A stretch of DNA of 64,000 nt, taken from the NCBI GenBank assembly GCA_964035545.1, contig OZ037772.1:10060318-10124317 (forward strand), written 5' to 3'. Below are positions 1-12,411 of the stretch, piece by piece. The notes beneath the pieces are model-generated. The model ran no database searches. It was not told where the DNA came from and saw only the letters and a list, made by a program, of their open reading frames with translations. Each line of letters opens with the position of its first letter. Within the stretch, counting starts at the first letter, position 1. The translations under genes and the position numbers were made by a program. The DNA is from Bugula neritina. Lineage: Eukaryota; Bryozoa; Gymnolaemata; Cheilostomatida; Bugulidae.

Positions 1-2494
1 TTTCGCAGTTCTGATAACAAACGTAATTAAATTGGTAAATAGCTTTTCGTAAAGGCTTTATCATAATGCCTGTTTGCTTTTGTGTGATAGGTTGTTTAAT
101 ATATCGCGGTTGCCATCGCCTTGCAAAATTGACTCTTTTGACCAACATATTAATATAAGTAGTGAACTGACAATAATACATATGGGAACACTTTGAAGAA
201 TTTTAAACAGTGTAAGCATAACTAACATATTACATATAACATATATATGATTTATTTACAGATTTAATAGGCCTACATAGAGACTATTTAAAATATATCA
301 CTACACATGAGTAAACGAGAGTCATATTATTACTTTTATGTTTATTTTCTTGCTTGTTATTTTTATGCTAACCATTAAGGCTATCTGGTTTCAAATTTAT
401 TTGGCTTTTTGATAGTTTTGAAGTCCTGCATTTGAGCAAAACTATAATCATGAAACCAAATGCCTTAGGATGCATATTCCTATGTGAAATGAGAAAATAA
501 GTGCATGGCTAATGAAGATAAAACAAACACTTTAATGTTTGGCAAAATTAAATATAATAATTTGCTTATTATAAACACAATAGGAATATTACATATTGAA
601 TCAAAACTATTATAGTTCACGATACATTTTCAATAGAGAAGAATAGTACATTAAGAAATTAGAAAATAGTGACTTGTCATAAAAACTTGTGCAAGAAAAG
701 TGCCAATCAATAAAATAATTTCGTATTATATTAAAATAAATATATAACAAGGCTAGAGGTAGCATTGCTAGTACTTCATAAAAAAACTAATTGTTAGACT
801 AATAATAGCGACAGAAAACAAAACATTCAATTTAGATTGTACATGTATATAAGCTAGTTCAATTTATGGATAAAAATAATATCTTTATATTTTTGAAAAA
901 AGATAATGTATATATTTCAATTGTAAAAAATATGTGGGAAATGAAAGGCAAGATTTAGAAAGTACTAATTTGCATGAGCTAGCAAATCAGTTAAATAGCC
1001 TGTGAGTGATAAATAGCAAGGAGTATCCAGGGATGTCTTAAACCGCTACAACAGAAACAACGTAGACTGAGTTCTATACTTCAAGTATTGCATAGGGTCA
1101 ACTCTTTATACTATAGTAAGTAAGGGTGGGTAGAAAGCCCCTTCATAACTCAACTTGTTGTAGCTACTGCAAAATTCAAACTTTAAACTCCTCAACTTCA
1201 CTTATCAAGCGCTCAGTGATCTCTTCAGTGACATTTAAAACTTAGCCATGCGAAAATTGAAATCACAAGTAGCAAAGGTGTCCACTGTGCGCGTTGAGAA
1301 AACGTTGAAAATGCTGAGCGACAAGTGCGAATCGTCTCTGTCATCGTCACCTAATTGGCTGGTAGTTATTCAGCGAGCCCAATTTCTTTAATTTCGTGCT
1401 ACATTCCAGCAAATTGCGTTCTATTGAAAGCGAGTGCGATTTAAAAATGAAAGCTTTATTTATCAGGCATCACTGACGCTACAGTGGACACCTTTACTAA
1501 TTGTGATTTCAATTTTCGCATGCGAAAATACGCACAGTGTGGCCCTAGGCTTATTAGCCATTTCATAGAGTAGACATCAATAGAAAATATTGAGATTTCC
1601 ACTGTATTTATCAAGTATTTCACTATTCTTATGCTGTAGGACAGATAACTTCAAACTACTAATCTCACTTTAGTTCACTATTCATAGTACTATTGCACCT
1701 AAAAAACTCAACTATGTAGTTTCAAAACTATTAGAACACACACAGCTGCTATCATAAGACATTTATCAGTCGTTATTTCACACTTCAAAATTATTAAAAT
1801 GAATTTAAAACGTAGAAACTTACAGTTATAAGGAACGATTTCAGCAGAATGCAATTCCTAATCACTGGGTTGGCACTGCACACTTAAATTAACATCTTGG
1901 TTGACCACCTACAAACACAGGCACACGTCTGCGATAAAAGGATGAGGTGTCCCACGACAGTAGACAACTCCTACACATGTCCATTAATAAATGCGAGTCA
2001 GGTGTTTGCAGGAGAAGTTAAATCCCAAACCAAAATGTATATTCAACAGGCAAAAGGCACTAAGAATTGAGTTGACATTGGAGCACACTGCAAATCAGAA
2101 GAAAATGGAGACAACTCTTCCCCTAAAAAGTTAGTGAGGAAAATTAAACAGAATATTACTCTACAGACTGTCCAGATACATTCAAACTATAAAAGTACTA
2201 AGGTACTCAGGATTGAATGGGATTGGCTAAAATCACTTTAGCATCTTTTGGTTATAACATGTTTATTTCACCACAACTGAACACGAAAGTACAATTTTCA
2301 GCCATTCCAAAGTGTCACCTACAGAAAAACCTCATTTACCTGGCGATTATTAATTGAAAAGTCAAACCAAACAGTCAAAATCCTAATAAACAACAACATA
2401 CTTCCTGACAATGCACAAACTTGAAAATAACCAACAAGTATAAATCAATTAAATTGAATTATCAGACAAGACATGTGGAAATAGATTCTATTAC
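1..2494. other. AT-rich non-coding flank
   Basis: No exon could be supported here on either strand. On the minus strand this is downstream of the last recognised exon of the partial TRAF gene, so it is either the following intron or that gene's 3' region. I looked for the coiled-coil and MATH exons of that gene and did not find them. The only clear structure is a fold-back element at 1247-1522. Confidence 0.5.
1247..1522. mobile_element. Fold-back (MITE-like) element with 42-bp inverted ends
   Basis: The left arm (1247-1288) begins CATGCGAAAATTGAAATCAC, and the right arm (1481-1522) is its reverse complement with a few mismatches; both arms carry AAAGGTGTCCACTGT at their inner end. About 190 bp lie between. 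No coding capacity is visible and I could not define a target-site duplication, so the true ends may lie further out. It looks like a small non-autonomous DNA transposon. Confidence 0.6.
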
Positions 2495-5400
2495 CTGGCC
2501 ACAGGTATCTGGGCTGTATGCGACACAGTGTAGGAGGTGCGCCTTACGCCCCGTATCAAAGCTGTATACCCCATTACAGAACTCACACTTGATAGGTTTC
2601 TTCAAACACTCCAGAGAGTGATGCTACAGAAGACGCAATGTTCTTCTAATAAAAATATGAAACTGAAATTCCAAAAACTAAAGTTTCGCGTTCGAAGAAA
2701 AGCACCGTTTAGAGTTGCCTTCACTTTGAAGATGGCATAAACTTGCACCGAAAGAAGCGAAACTAGTAAAAACAAGAAGTTAATGTAAATACTGCTAATA
2801 GTCTGAGAAACCTCTTTTGAAAGCATGCTAAAGACTTATTCATATGTGGCACAGGAATAATTATGACTCAATGCTCTTCCTAACATCACCAATGGCATTT
2901 ACTGGAGATTGAACTCCTGACCTCGTGTTTTGTGCTCCCTGTAACACTGCTGCCTACTTACATACAGATCTCTGCCCAACAGTCCGGTTACTCCGCACCC
3001 ATTCGGACAGCTGACTTCACGCAGCAAGCACTCTTCTTCAATGTGTTTCGTCAACTTTGAGAAGGTGACGGGCTGAACACACTTTTCACAAGGCACCAGT
3101 CTCTCCTCACACCGGTGCATGTGTCTCTACAAAAAAACCAACTCTTTCGGGTTTCGAAGCCTTTCAATGTGCCGGGAGCGGAAAGGCGAGGAAAAAAGTG
3201 GCTGAGGCAAAAGAGAATGATGACAACATGAACAAAGGGCAGGCGAGATAGTTTTAATAAGATAACTCCTAAAAACTCAAGAAAAAGATGCGGTAATAAT
3301 ATATAATTGACATGTGACGACGACAATATTACTGGGCGACAGAAGTATCCAGATTTGATTACAGTTACGTAGCAAAAGCAGTACTTCTACAACACAATAG
3401 GATAATTCATTTTGGCTCTAAAAAAAGAAAATAACTCCTAATCATAATACCGTTGATTAAAGGAATACCTTTCTGCATATATTATAAAGTATGAAACTAG
3501 TTAGCAGTTTATGTAAAGCCACTTGTTGATATTGATACTTTCAAACAGAACATCACTGTTGGCTGTAAAATAAACTCACTCACTCACTGACTCACTCACT
3601 CTCTTACTCACTCTCTTACTCACTCACTCACTCGCTGTGAGAAACCCTTGATGGAAAGTGTTTTTATCAAAGTAGGCTAAGGACTGATTCATATGTGGCA
3701 CAGGAGCAATTATGACTAGATGCTCTTCCTAACATCACCAATGGTCTTTGTCGGGGTTCGAACCCATGACTTTGTGTTCACAAAGCAAACAATCTAACCC
3801 CTAGACCACGGCTGCTGATTAGAAGTAACGCAATATCTTATTTTAATTTGTTAACAAATGAAGAGTTTAGTACGAAGTGATATGTAGCTGGGCTTCAACT
3901 GAAGCCGAAAATTATTCAAAAACTGGAAAATCTGTATTTACCTCTAGAGCTCTGACAACCAGCTTCACACTACAATACGGGCACCGAACCGAGATCCGGT
4001 TGATCTGCCTCTTCACAGCGTTGTCCCCAGAGCAGTTATCAAAATCTGCAAGAGAAGCCAAAGTTGTAGAATAAATTACTTGGTAGATTTGAGATATTAT
4101 ACTTATACGACAACAAGAATGCCAGATTTAATGGTTTATATCGCAGAAGTCGAAGAAGCTTTTTGAAAAGCAATATCAATTTCGCTTTAGTGGTTTCCCA
4201 CAGCCAAAGAGTTGGAAAAGCACTTTGATGAAACAGTGAAAAAAGGTTTCTATTCGCTTTTTTAAATAAAAATAAGACATTAAGAAAACACGTTGAAATT
4301 GTAAATAGAAGATTAGAAGAAAATGTGCATAAAATCTAAAACAAAACACAGTAAGCTCAAACTTAAGTATATACCTAGAATAGCCCAAGTAAAAACTTAC
4401 TCAATTATCAGAAGTGTAGGCATATACTATAGTCTTAGTGTAGGTATATATCTAAATGCCAAAGGTAAGTGTATACACTATACATATTAGGTATATAGTG
4501 CCTATAGCCCAAGATTTAGTACATATCTATAGCCGCACCTATAATACAGTAATCAAGATAGCATTTCGGGTAAGTGTCATATCTGCCATACGTATTCCGA
4601 GATGAAGGGACAGCGTCGTAGGAAAATGCACCCATATCCCCGAAAAGTGTTCCGGGGGGCCAAGTATTAGTATACCCATAATCTCCCGGTTCCATCGCAC
4701 ACCGGTCACATATTTGTTCCACTTGCGGCCTGAAACCAACATGGAGACAAATACTCAATAGCTTGGGAATCCCCCAAGAAATAGTACTCAATAGCCTAGG
4801 AATCCCCCAAAAAATAATCCAACTACGTAATACTGGTCCAAGAAAATAACTAAAAAGAACTCTTATACTTACATCGACATAATGTTTGGCTAATTATGAT
4901 ATAATATATTAAAACGTAATGCTACATATGCTATAACATATTAAATAATATTATAATATAGTGCAATAGAATATTAGTAACCAAAGGCATGGCATAGAAA
5001 GTATATACAGTATAGTACACCAAACACAAAAAGCAAATAATCAAAAAGATGTTGACGCGAGATAATATAATATAATAAATTATGTGCAACAATTAACTAC
5101 AATACACTATACTACAATAATAGTAAACTACAATAAGCCATATAATAACATTTCAATGATCCTATACTACATTATAAAATAATGCAATGCATAACAATAT
5201 ACAGCAATGTACTAAAACTAGATATTATATTATACTATAATATAACATAACATATTAAAATATAATATAAATAAATTATGATAATATGAAAATTACTATT
5301 ATGCAATGAAATACACTATAATAAAAATTACAAGAAAGTAAAATATAATAATTATTAAGTATTATTTTTGACAAAAAGCGTAATAGACAATCGTTAAGCA

Positions 5401-6264
5401 TGCAAAGATAAGTATTCGTTGGTGAATAGAGCAGTACTGAGTGCACATTATCTACCATATATTATTATATTCGTGTTGAGTCAAACTTGAACTTTAAATC
5501 AAAAATTTGTTGTGACATTCAAGTCAAGAATTTAAAAAATCTGTTAGTTTGACTTTAGACTAGAAGGCAAACAACACCAAGACCAAATCAATGTTATAAT
5601 CACTACATGTTATATATATTTAATGATATTGAATGTGGCTTTTGGAACATAAAATCAATCAGAAGTTAGATTCCTTACAGAGTTTTGATATGCTCGAGAC
5701 ATGCTTTGCACACACGGTGCCCACAATTCATTTGGAACGGGTTTCTCAAGACCCTCCTCACACATTTCCTAAAACCGCAGAAAAGTTTTTCCTCGTCCTT
5801 AATTTCTTCCTACAAACAAGCGCCATAAAATAAAAGTTTTTTAATGCTTTAAATGCATGTTTGCTTCATAGTGAAAACAATGAAAACAAAATTTATTGAC
5901 ATGTTTACACTTTAAAATTCACTAGATTTATCAGACAGTTATTCAAGCAATAAATAAATTCACCGAAATCATATTTCTGTGAATAGTATAAATTTTAAAT
6001 TTGATTTAGTAACCGCTTTGCTCTAAAGGAAAAGCATGTAAAATAAAAAAGTTACTGAAATTTGTCGTCAATCAGTAAACAAACCAAAAAACATTTACAC
6101 ATTATTATCAACAGTTACATCAACATCTACTCGGTCCTGGCGCAGTGTATAACTTGTATATAACATACAGGGTAAATGAAGAGATCAACGGGCCATCCAT
6201 TCCCAGTCCATGGCTCGACAATATCGCCAGGGTTTATTGTTATCAAATTCATGCGATGCATCAT
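2495..6264 (-). CDS. TRAF-family protein, N-terminal part (RING + TRAF zinc fingers), partial
   Basis: Signal-transducer/E3-type TRAF protein. Minus-strand exons: 6264-6169, 5809-5679, 4729-4539, 4045-3942, 3126-2962, 2623-2495 (816 nt, 272 codons, in frame throughout; all GT-AG, though the exon 3 donor GTGCGG is weak). The most upstream in-frame ATG is taken as start (6264); ATGs at 6261 and 6252 are alternatives, and an in-frame TAG lies upstream. Exon 1 encodes a conserved leader (IVEPWTGNGWPVDLF); exon 2 a RING finger with [10 protein letters not shown]; exon 3 the last RING cysteines (CDRC) and a SYDAVP linker; exon 4 the first TRAF zinc-finger segment; exons 5 and 6 CPNGCG and CEFCN zinc fingers. 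Every exon matches one in the complete TRAF gene at 9004-16212; exons 5 and 6 have identical lengths (165 and 129 nt). No coiled-coil or MATH exon was found between 1 and 2494: the gene runs off the window or is truncated. Confidence 0.82.
2826..2945 (-). mobile_element. SINE fragment
   Basis: Diverged partial copy of the tRNA-derived SINE seen throughout this window, in minus orientation. It has the GCTCTTCCTAACATCACCAA core and a degraded head. It lies in the last recognised intron of the minus-strand TRAF gene, just past the exon 5 donor. Confidence 0.7.
3573..3816 (-). mobile_element. SINE, near full length, with (TGAG)n tail
   Basis: Minus-orientation SINE. The tRNA-like head contains a B-box-like GGTTCGAACCC (read on either strand) and an A-box-like TGGTCTAGGGG. 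The tail is an expanded (CTCA)n tract, 3573-3635 on the plus strand. Intron between exons 4 and 5 of the minus-strand TRAF gene. Confidence 0.8.
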
Positions 6265-6772
6265 TTTGCAGCAGATCGACTTTTTTGACTGGAGCTACAA
6301 ATAACAGATTGATTCAAAACGAGATAGTTTATAAACTGCTAGTTCAAGAGATAATTTTTTTTTGGTTACTAATTCTTGCAGTAGTTAACAACAATGTTCA
6401 GTCAATGTTATACTTATTATGATAATGAATACAATAATGGCTTTTAAATTCATTAATATAAACATATGATGTCTAATTAATAACAAACAAAAGTATGATG
6501 GCATTGAATGAGCAATGTGAATGTATACTAATAATTAATATATTATAGTTACAACTGCAGTAGTAATTACATGTTATCTTGATGAAAGTTTAATATGCTA
6601 CCTTTAAGTTTATGAACAGAAATTTTTTTAGCTTTACTTAACTATTTTACTACAATTAGTATTACTAATACTATGAACTAACAGCAGAAGTATAAGACCA
6701 GGTATATTTTTTGCTGTTAGTAACAGCAATCTTAATCAAATACTCATGTTTATTGATTATATTTTTTATTTT

Positions 6773-6863
6773 AATTGTATTTATTAATTTAATTTATGGT
6801 AACACTTACTAGTTACTGGCTAAGATTTAGTGTTACCATAAACTAAATTATTAAATACAATTT
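6773..6863. repeat. Fold-back repeat, arms about 34 bp
   Basis: The left arm (about 6773-6807) and right arm (about 6829-6863) are near-perfect reverse complements sharing TTTATGGTAACACT, separated by about 20 bp. It is probably a MITE remnant. Confidence 0.6.
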
Positions 6864-8730
6864 GTATTATAAAAATGACTTGTTATGATTATAACGATCA
6901 TCATCATTGCGATGATGATCCCTTGAAGTTTATGGAGATGATCAGTAATACATGAATTTCCCTGAAACACACTTTTTAAAAATGCTATGTTTATGGGTGG
7001 GCAGAGGGCCAGGAGAGAAACTCAAGCTGAAAGCATTAGCAAGTGCCACTGACTTCTAGTATTGAAACGTTGTAGTGTAACATTCGATGTATGTGTATGC
7101 TAATGGCAGTGCCTAGAGTTAATCTCTGTTCAGAAATAAACGAAAGAATAGACTCTGCAGAATGCGGTAAACTGCTAAAGCATTCAGTAGCCAACTGCGG
7201 CTAGTTCTACTCTATAGACTATAACATTAACTATAAGTATAACTATAAGTGGAAGTACAGCATTAAGTTTAACTACAACGCTATAACTAGAAACTTAAAG
7301 TATAATATAAAGATAAAAAAAGATTACCTCATCAATTTTAAGTTTTAGTTCAACAATAAATGTTTAACTTTAAGTTTAAGTGTTTAAGTTTTACCTTTAC
7401 AGTAAAACTTTAGTTTTACTTTTACTTTTAGTTTTACTTTTAGTTTTAGTAAAAATAGCAAATTATTTTTAGTGAAGTTAACATTACTGGCTTTCTTAAA
7501 ATAGCCTTAAATTATTATTGTTAGTTATTTTACCAATTTCGGTGTACTTTCTGAAAAATAAGGTGAACTAAATTCAAAATAATATCACTGAATTTTATCA
7601 TTATCATTACGACTATTAGTATTATCAACATGGCCGCCCAACAAACATTACTACGATAATTCATGGAAATTTGGGTTTTCCCCATTGTGACGTGGTTCAA
7701 AGCCTGTTGTCCGCATAATGCTGCGCTATGTGTACATATTATTTTGATTGAAAGAAAATAAATTCATTTGATGGGAATGCATGTACTCCGAGGTTGCGGT
7801 GACTATTTGTATTACTAATCTAGAACGCAGGCTTTTCTCAATTCCTCCATTACTGCGCCTACCTCCTTAGAGCTTTATTAGTTATTACTATTACTAGCAT
7901 TACCAGTACCAGTGTACTATTACATTTACTGTATTACTATTAGTATTAGTAAGCCAATTAAAAGGAATGTAATAGTAATACTAATTCAGTAATTCAAATT
8001 GTGACTGTCGATTGTACTAGAACTATATAGCGATTTATCTTTAAATTGGAATACCCAATTCAATTGCATTGTGATTGTGATTCATGATTGGCAATTGAAT
8101 TGACATTCACATTGTGTAATTATTCATAACTCTAACAGTAACTGATAGTGATATAGTGATAGTGATAACATAATAATAAACTTTTAATTTTAGTTTTATA
8201 CTTGTAGTTGTAGTTATACAGTTAGTGAGTTACTGTTAGTGTTACACTTACTGACTTAGAGTTAGTCTTACTGTTGGTGCGTTACACTTACAGTGAAGTT
8301 ACACTAGTGTTTCAACTCGCATCTAATTTTACAATTAGTGATATTCTAAGACTAATTGTTGGTATAAGTATAAGTGTTAATAATAATTTTATATGGAATT
8401 GAATGGATATACTTATATTTATAGTTATAGTTATACACTTACTCTTAGTCTTACAGTTATAGTATTTTTATTCATATTGTTATTGATATTGACAGTCACA
8501 CTAATGAGTGATGACTGAAATATTAATAACTATTATAGCTATCATCAATATCACCTAATTGTTGAAATATTATGACATGTTATTATTCAGTATTAACTGT
8601 CAGTTTATACTTCATTACAGTTTATGGCGTATCAGTGCGAGTGTAATTTTTTTGTTAACTATTATTAAATATTTCATTATTTGAATAACTACCCCTCAAA
8701 AGTTCAACGTACTTATAATGTTATTTATCG

Positions 8731-8825
8731 CTATTAGTCTTCATTACTGAGTAATTTATTCCTAATACAAATAGGTATGATATTAGTATTAAGAATAAAT
8801 TACTTAGTAATGACTGATAGTAATA
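8731..8825. repeat. Fold-back repeat, arms about 37 bp
   Basis: The left arm (about 8735-8768, containing GAGTAATTTATTCCTAATAC) pairs with the right arm (about 8790-8825, containing GTATTAAGAATAAATTACT) with a few mismatches. It lies about 180 bp upstream of the plus-strand TRAF start. Confidence 0.55.
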
Positions 8826-9003
8826 AATATAACTAGCATACTATTAGTGTGAGTTGTATTACTACTATATTAGTATTTACCATTTGCTAATTATTATATT
8901 TCAATACTGCTGATGCAATAGTTACTATTTGCCTTTTGTAATAAATCCTTTTGTTTGTTTCTAGTTTTAACAGTTTTAGTTTATTTATTTTAGCCTACTT
9001 GTT

Positions 9004-12000
9004 ATGACATCGGGGAATGCGAGACGTGGCATCATCGAGCCCTGGCACGGTTCTGGCTGGCCAGTAGACTTGTTTGAGGATAAGGTGAGTTAGCAGTAGT
9101 CAATCTGATACTAATACTCCATGGTTGCCATAGTGATTTGTCATTCGAGTGACTAAATATTTGTATGAATATTATTCTAGGCTTTTCTTGAAGAAAAAGG
9201 AGTCTATTTTTGTTCTCGGTCCGAGTGTGGGATTAATAATCGCAGGATCGTAAGAGAGCCATGGCAGCTGAATTGTGGGCACAGAGTGTGTAAAGAATGT
9301 CATGATATACTCAGAGCTCTGTAAGTTTTCAACTGCTAACTCATTGAATAAACTCACACAATATGTAGTCACCATCTCTGATAGAAAGGTTTTTTGTTAA
9401 ATTGGACTAAGGAATTATTCAGATGTGGCATCGGAGAAATTACCAATGGCCTTTGTCGGGGTTCGAACCCATGACTTTGCGCTTACCAGGCAAACGCTAT
9501 AGCCCCAAGACCACGGCTGCTCCATTGTGATTTCATTAAATCCTTTAGTTTATTGTTACTTTGACTTGTTCTTTAGGTATTGTAGGGCACTCACATCAAC
9601 GTCTTATCTGTGTGTGTTCTAGATTTATTAATTCATATAAGTTTGAATATAAATAAGCATTATGGATTGATGTTGAAATTTGCTGACAATGTGTTTAGAC
9701 CAGAAGACCTGCAGCGATGCGAGGCCTGCAGGAAAGAACTCTTTGATGAAGGAAATTACAACTCAGATAAAAGGTTAAGGTTAGCATCCGGTCATGATTT
9801 TCTCAATAAAGATGGGATGTCCTATGACGCTGTCCCACCTTCTACTTCTCAACAGCCCAGTCTAGCAGATGAGATTCCAACTGAATTACCCTACAAAATA
9901 GGTACAATAGATTTCCTGGTAATTTAGATAGTATTTATATAACAGTTATTGTTTTGCTAGCTTTGATTTATTTTAAAATCATTTAAATTTGTTTCCAATC
10001 ACAGTTGGTTTGGAGTAACTATGTCAGGTTTTACACATTAAGTCTTAGCTCGTGTTCCATCCATTAAGTACACGAGGTTTTGCTGTCATAGATTTCTCAA
10101 TCGCCATGAAAGACAATGCCGCACACAGAGAAATTAGCAGGCTCTTGGTAATCTGTCCGAACGGGTGTGACACGCCAGCAAAGTTGACTCTTAGAACTCT
10201 GGAGGTATGTTTATTATATTCACTAATAGATTATAGGGTTCTTGCAATGCTAATTTATTCTCTTACGCAGTATCATATACTTTATATGATAACTCTCTAT
10301 ATATTATAGTGATATTGTTGCTTTTAAACTCAACAGTATCGTGCATTTGATAGGGAGTAACCGTGGTCTAGGGGTTAGAGCGTTTGCTTTGTGAACACGA
10401 AGTCATGGGCTCAAACCCCGGCAAAGGCTATTGGTGATGTTAGGAAGATTATCCAGTCATAACTGCTCCTGTGCCTCATTTGAACAAGTCCTGTTCTAAT
10501 AAAAACCCTTTCCAACAGGGATAGCGACTATAAACTTGCATGAGTGAGTATCGTGCATTAGATGAAGATTTTTTTATATATTATACTCCTTTCTGTTTAC
10601 AATCTCCATTTCTGTGAAAACTCCAGAGTTTCTTTAAAGAATCGCCAATGGTCCTACTATGCCAGCACTCTAATTATAAACTATAAATCTTTACACATTT
10701 TTAATAAAACTTTCAAGATGACGACAAATATGTCTCCCTTGAAAGCTTGCCTACTATAGAAAGCAACTTCCTCATTCATCACTGTGACTAGTTTAGTAAC
10801 ACACTACACAATCAAAACAATCTGCTGGCCCGAGATGGAATTTTGAGTCAAACGAATAGATACAGAGCAGTTTTAATCATATTTTCTGGAAGCTTCCAGT
10901 GTTTTAAACCTCTACTACCATTTGTTTCGCTGCAAAGCTTGAGTTTACAGACTTTGACCAAACTAAAGTTCGGTGTGTTGCGAGAAGATATTCAAAAACC
11001 ATTGTTTGACTTAGCGTGCTGCGTTTCTAACAAATGTCCTTCTCAATTATAGAGTAAGTTTTCTGTTGCTCATATCTGTATGCCAGACATTCTCAGTAGA
11101 ATAATTAATTGTTCACCTGATGGAGAATTGATGTTCAGACTAATACATCAGTAGTCTAATTGATTACAAGGTTTCTCTACCATTACAGTATATACATTAC
11201 CTATTATTATGTCATTGGGATTGGAATGGCAACGTTTTGGTTGTTTGGCATGTGGTTATTCATATTCATGTGAAAGAATCATGCAGTAAACAAGTTTTTT
11301 GCTAGGCTTTTATTGAAGCGGGCAGCATTTTCTAGTAATTAGTTGCGAAGTTGGTGGAAATAAAAGTTTACTCATTGGAAAAACCCAAAAATTACGCAAT
11401 AAATTTTTTTTTGTAATATGGAGTTGGCAATAATCAATGACAAGTGAAGTGCTGTTGGCACAGATAAAAGCCACTTGTATGGCTGAATAAACATCTATGT
11501 ATAGTGGAAATGTTATGTTAGTGTTTAATGGTTGTTAGGTAGGATGCAGTCTATACTATGCACATTTGTACTGTTTCTAATTGCACTAACAAATATGCAA
11601 TAATATTCTATTCTATATCCGCTTAGTAGCTTTGTCCTGTTCAGTAGCAGGACTCACAAATATACAATAATGTTCTCAAAATGGCGGACACCAAACTAAT
11701 TTTCTTTCTATTATGATGTCATATCCTGACTTGTATGAACTGATGATTTGTAGAGACACATGGAAATGTGTCCAGAAAGACGGGTTCCCTGTGAGAAATG
11801 TGCTGAGGTTATCAAACATTCAGAGAGAGCTGAACACACCACCAAGTTCTGTCCCTTCAGGATTGTGGAATGTCCCAACAAGTGCGGTGTGGCTGGCTTG
11901 AGGGCCAAAGAACTAGCAGTAAGTCAACACTTGATGACAGCTTCCAAAAATTCACATTCTCTTCCTAGAGTTACCGGTTCTGTGTATTAATCAGACCGAG

Positions 12001-12342
12001 TGCCACTGAAATAGAGTATTCTGGTGGTGAGAGCATATAACACACATATACAAATAATAGCAGTACACACGGTAATATATGATACGCAGCTAACAGCGTG
12101 TGAGAGAGATTCCACACGGATAAGATGATGACACACTCGTATCGAGTAAATCAATACCTCGTCAGATGATCAGTGTGGCTTTCCATCTCGGAGACGACCT
12201 TTGGGCCACAGCATCAGTATTTTTGAAAATCGCTTTATTCCAAACTCTCATTTTTCATTGCACAATGAACTTCCTATAACTACTGCAGGCTGCGTTTTTG
12301 TAGCATATGTTTCAATAAAGCATCAGAAAAGGGTTTCTCCTT

Positions 12343-12411
<69 letters not shown>

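Larger units (their letters stand above)
6265..9003. other. Shared upstream region of two divergent TRAF genes
   Basis: 2.7 kb between the two TRAF start codons. It is very AT-rich and made largely of cryptically simple sequence (AACTATAAG-like around 7205-7450; TAGTTATAC- and TTACTGTTAG-like around 8140-8560). It contains fold-back repeats (6773-6863, 8731-8825) and a short perfect hairpin at about 6896-6920 (GATCATCATC and its complement). Promoters of both genes should be here, but I see no convincing TATA or Inr arrangement. Confidence 0.5.

Noticed and set aside
1861-2330. Possible further minus-strand TRAF exons after acceptors near 2319, 2090 and 1913
   Set aside because: In the required phase each runs into a stop within 6-17 codons and none resembles coiled-coil or MATH sequence.
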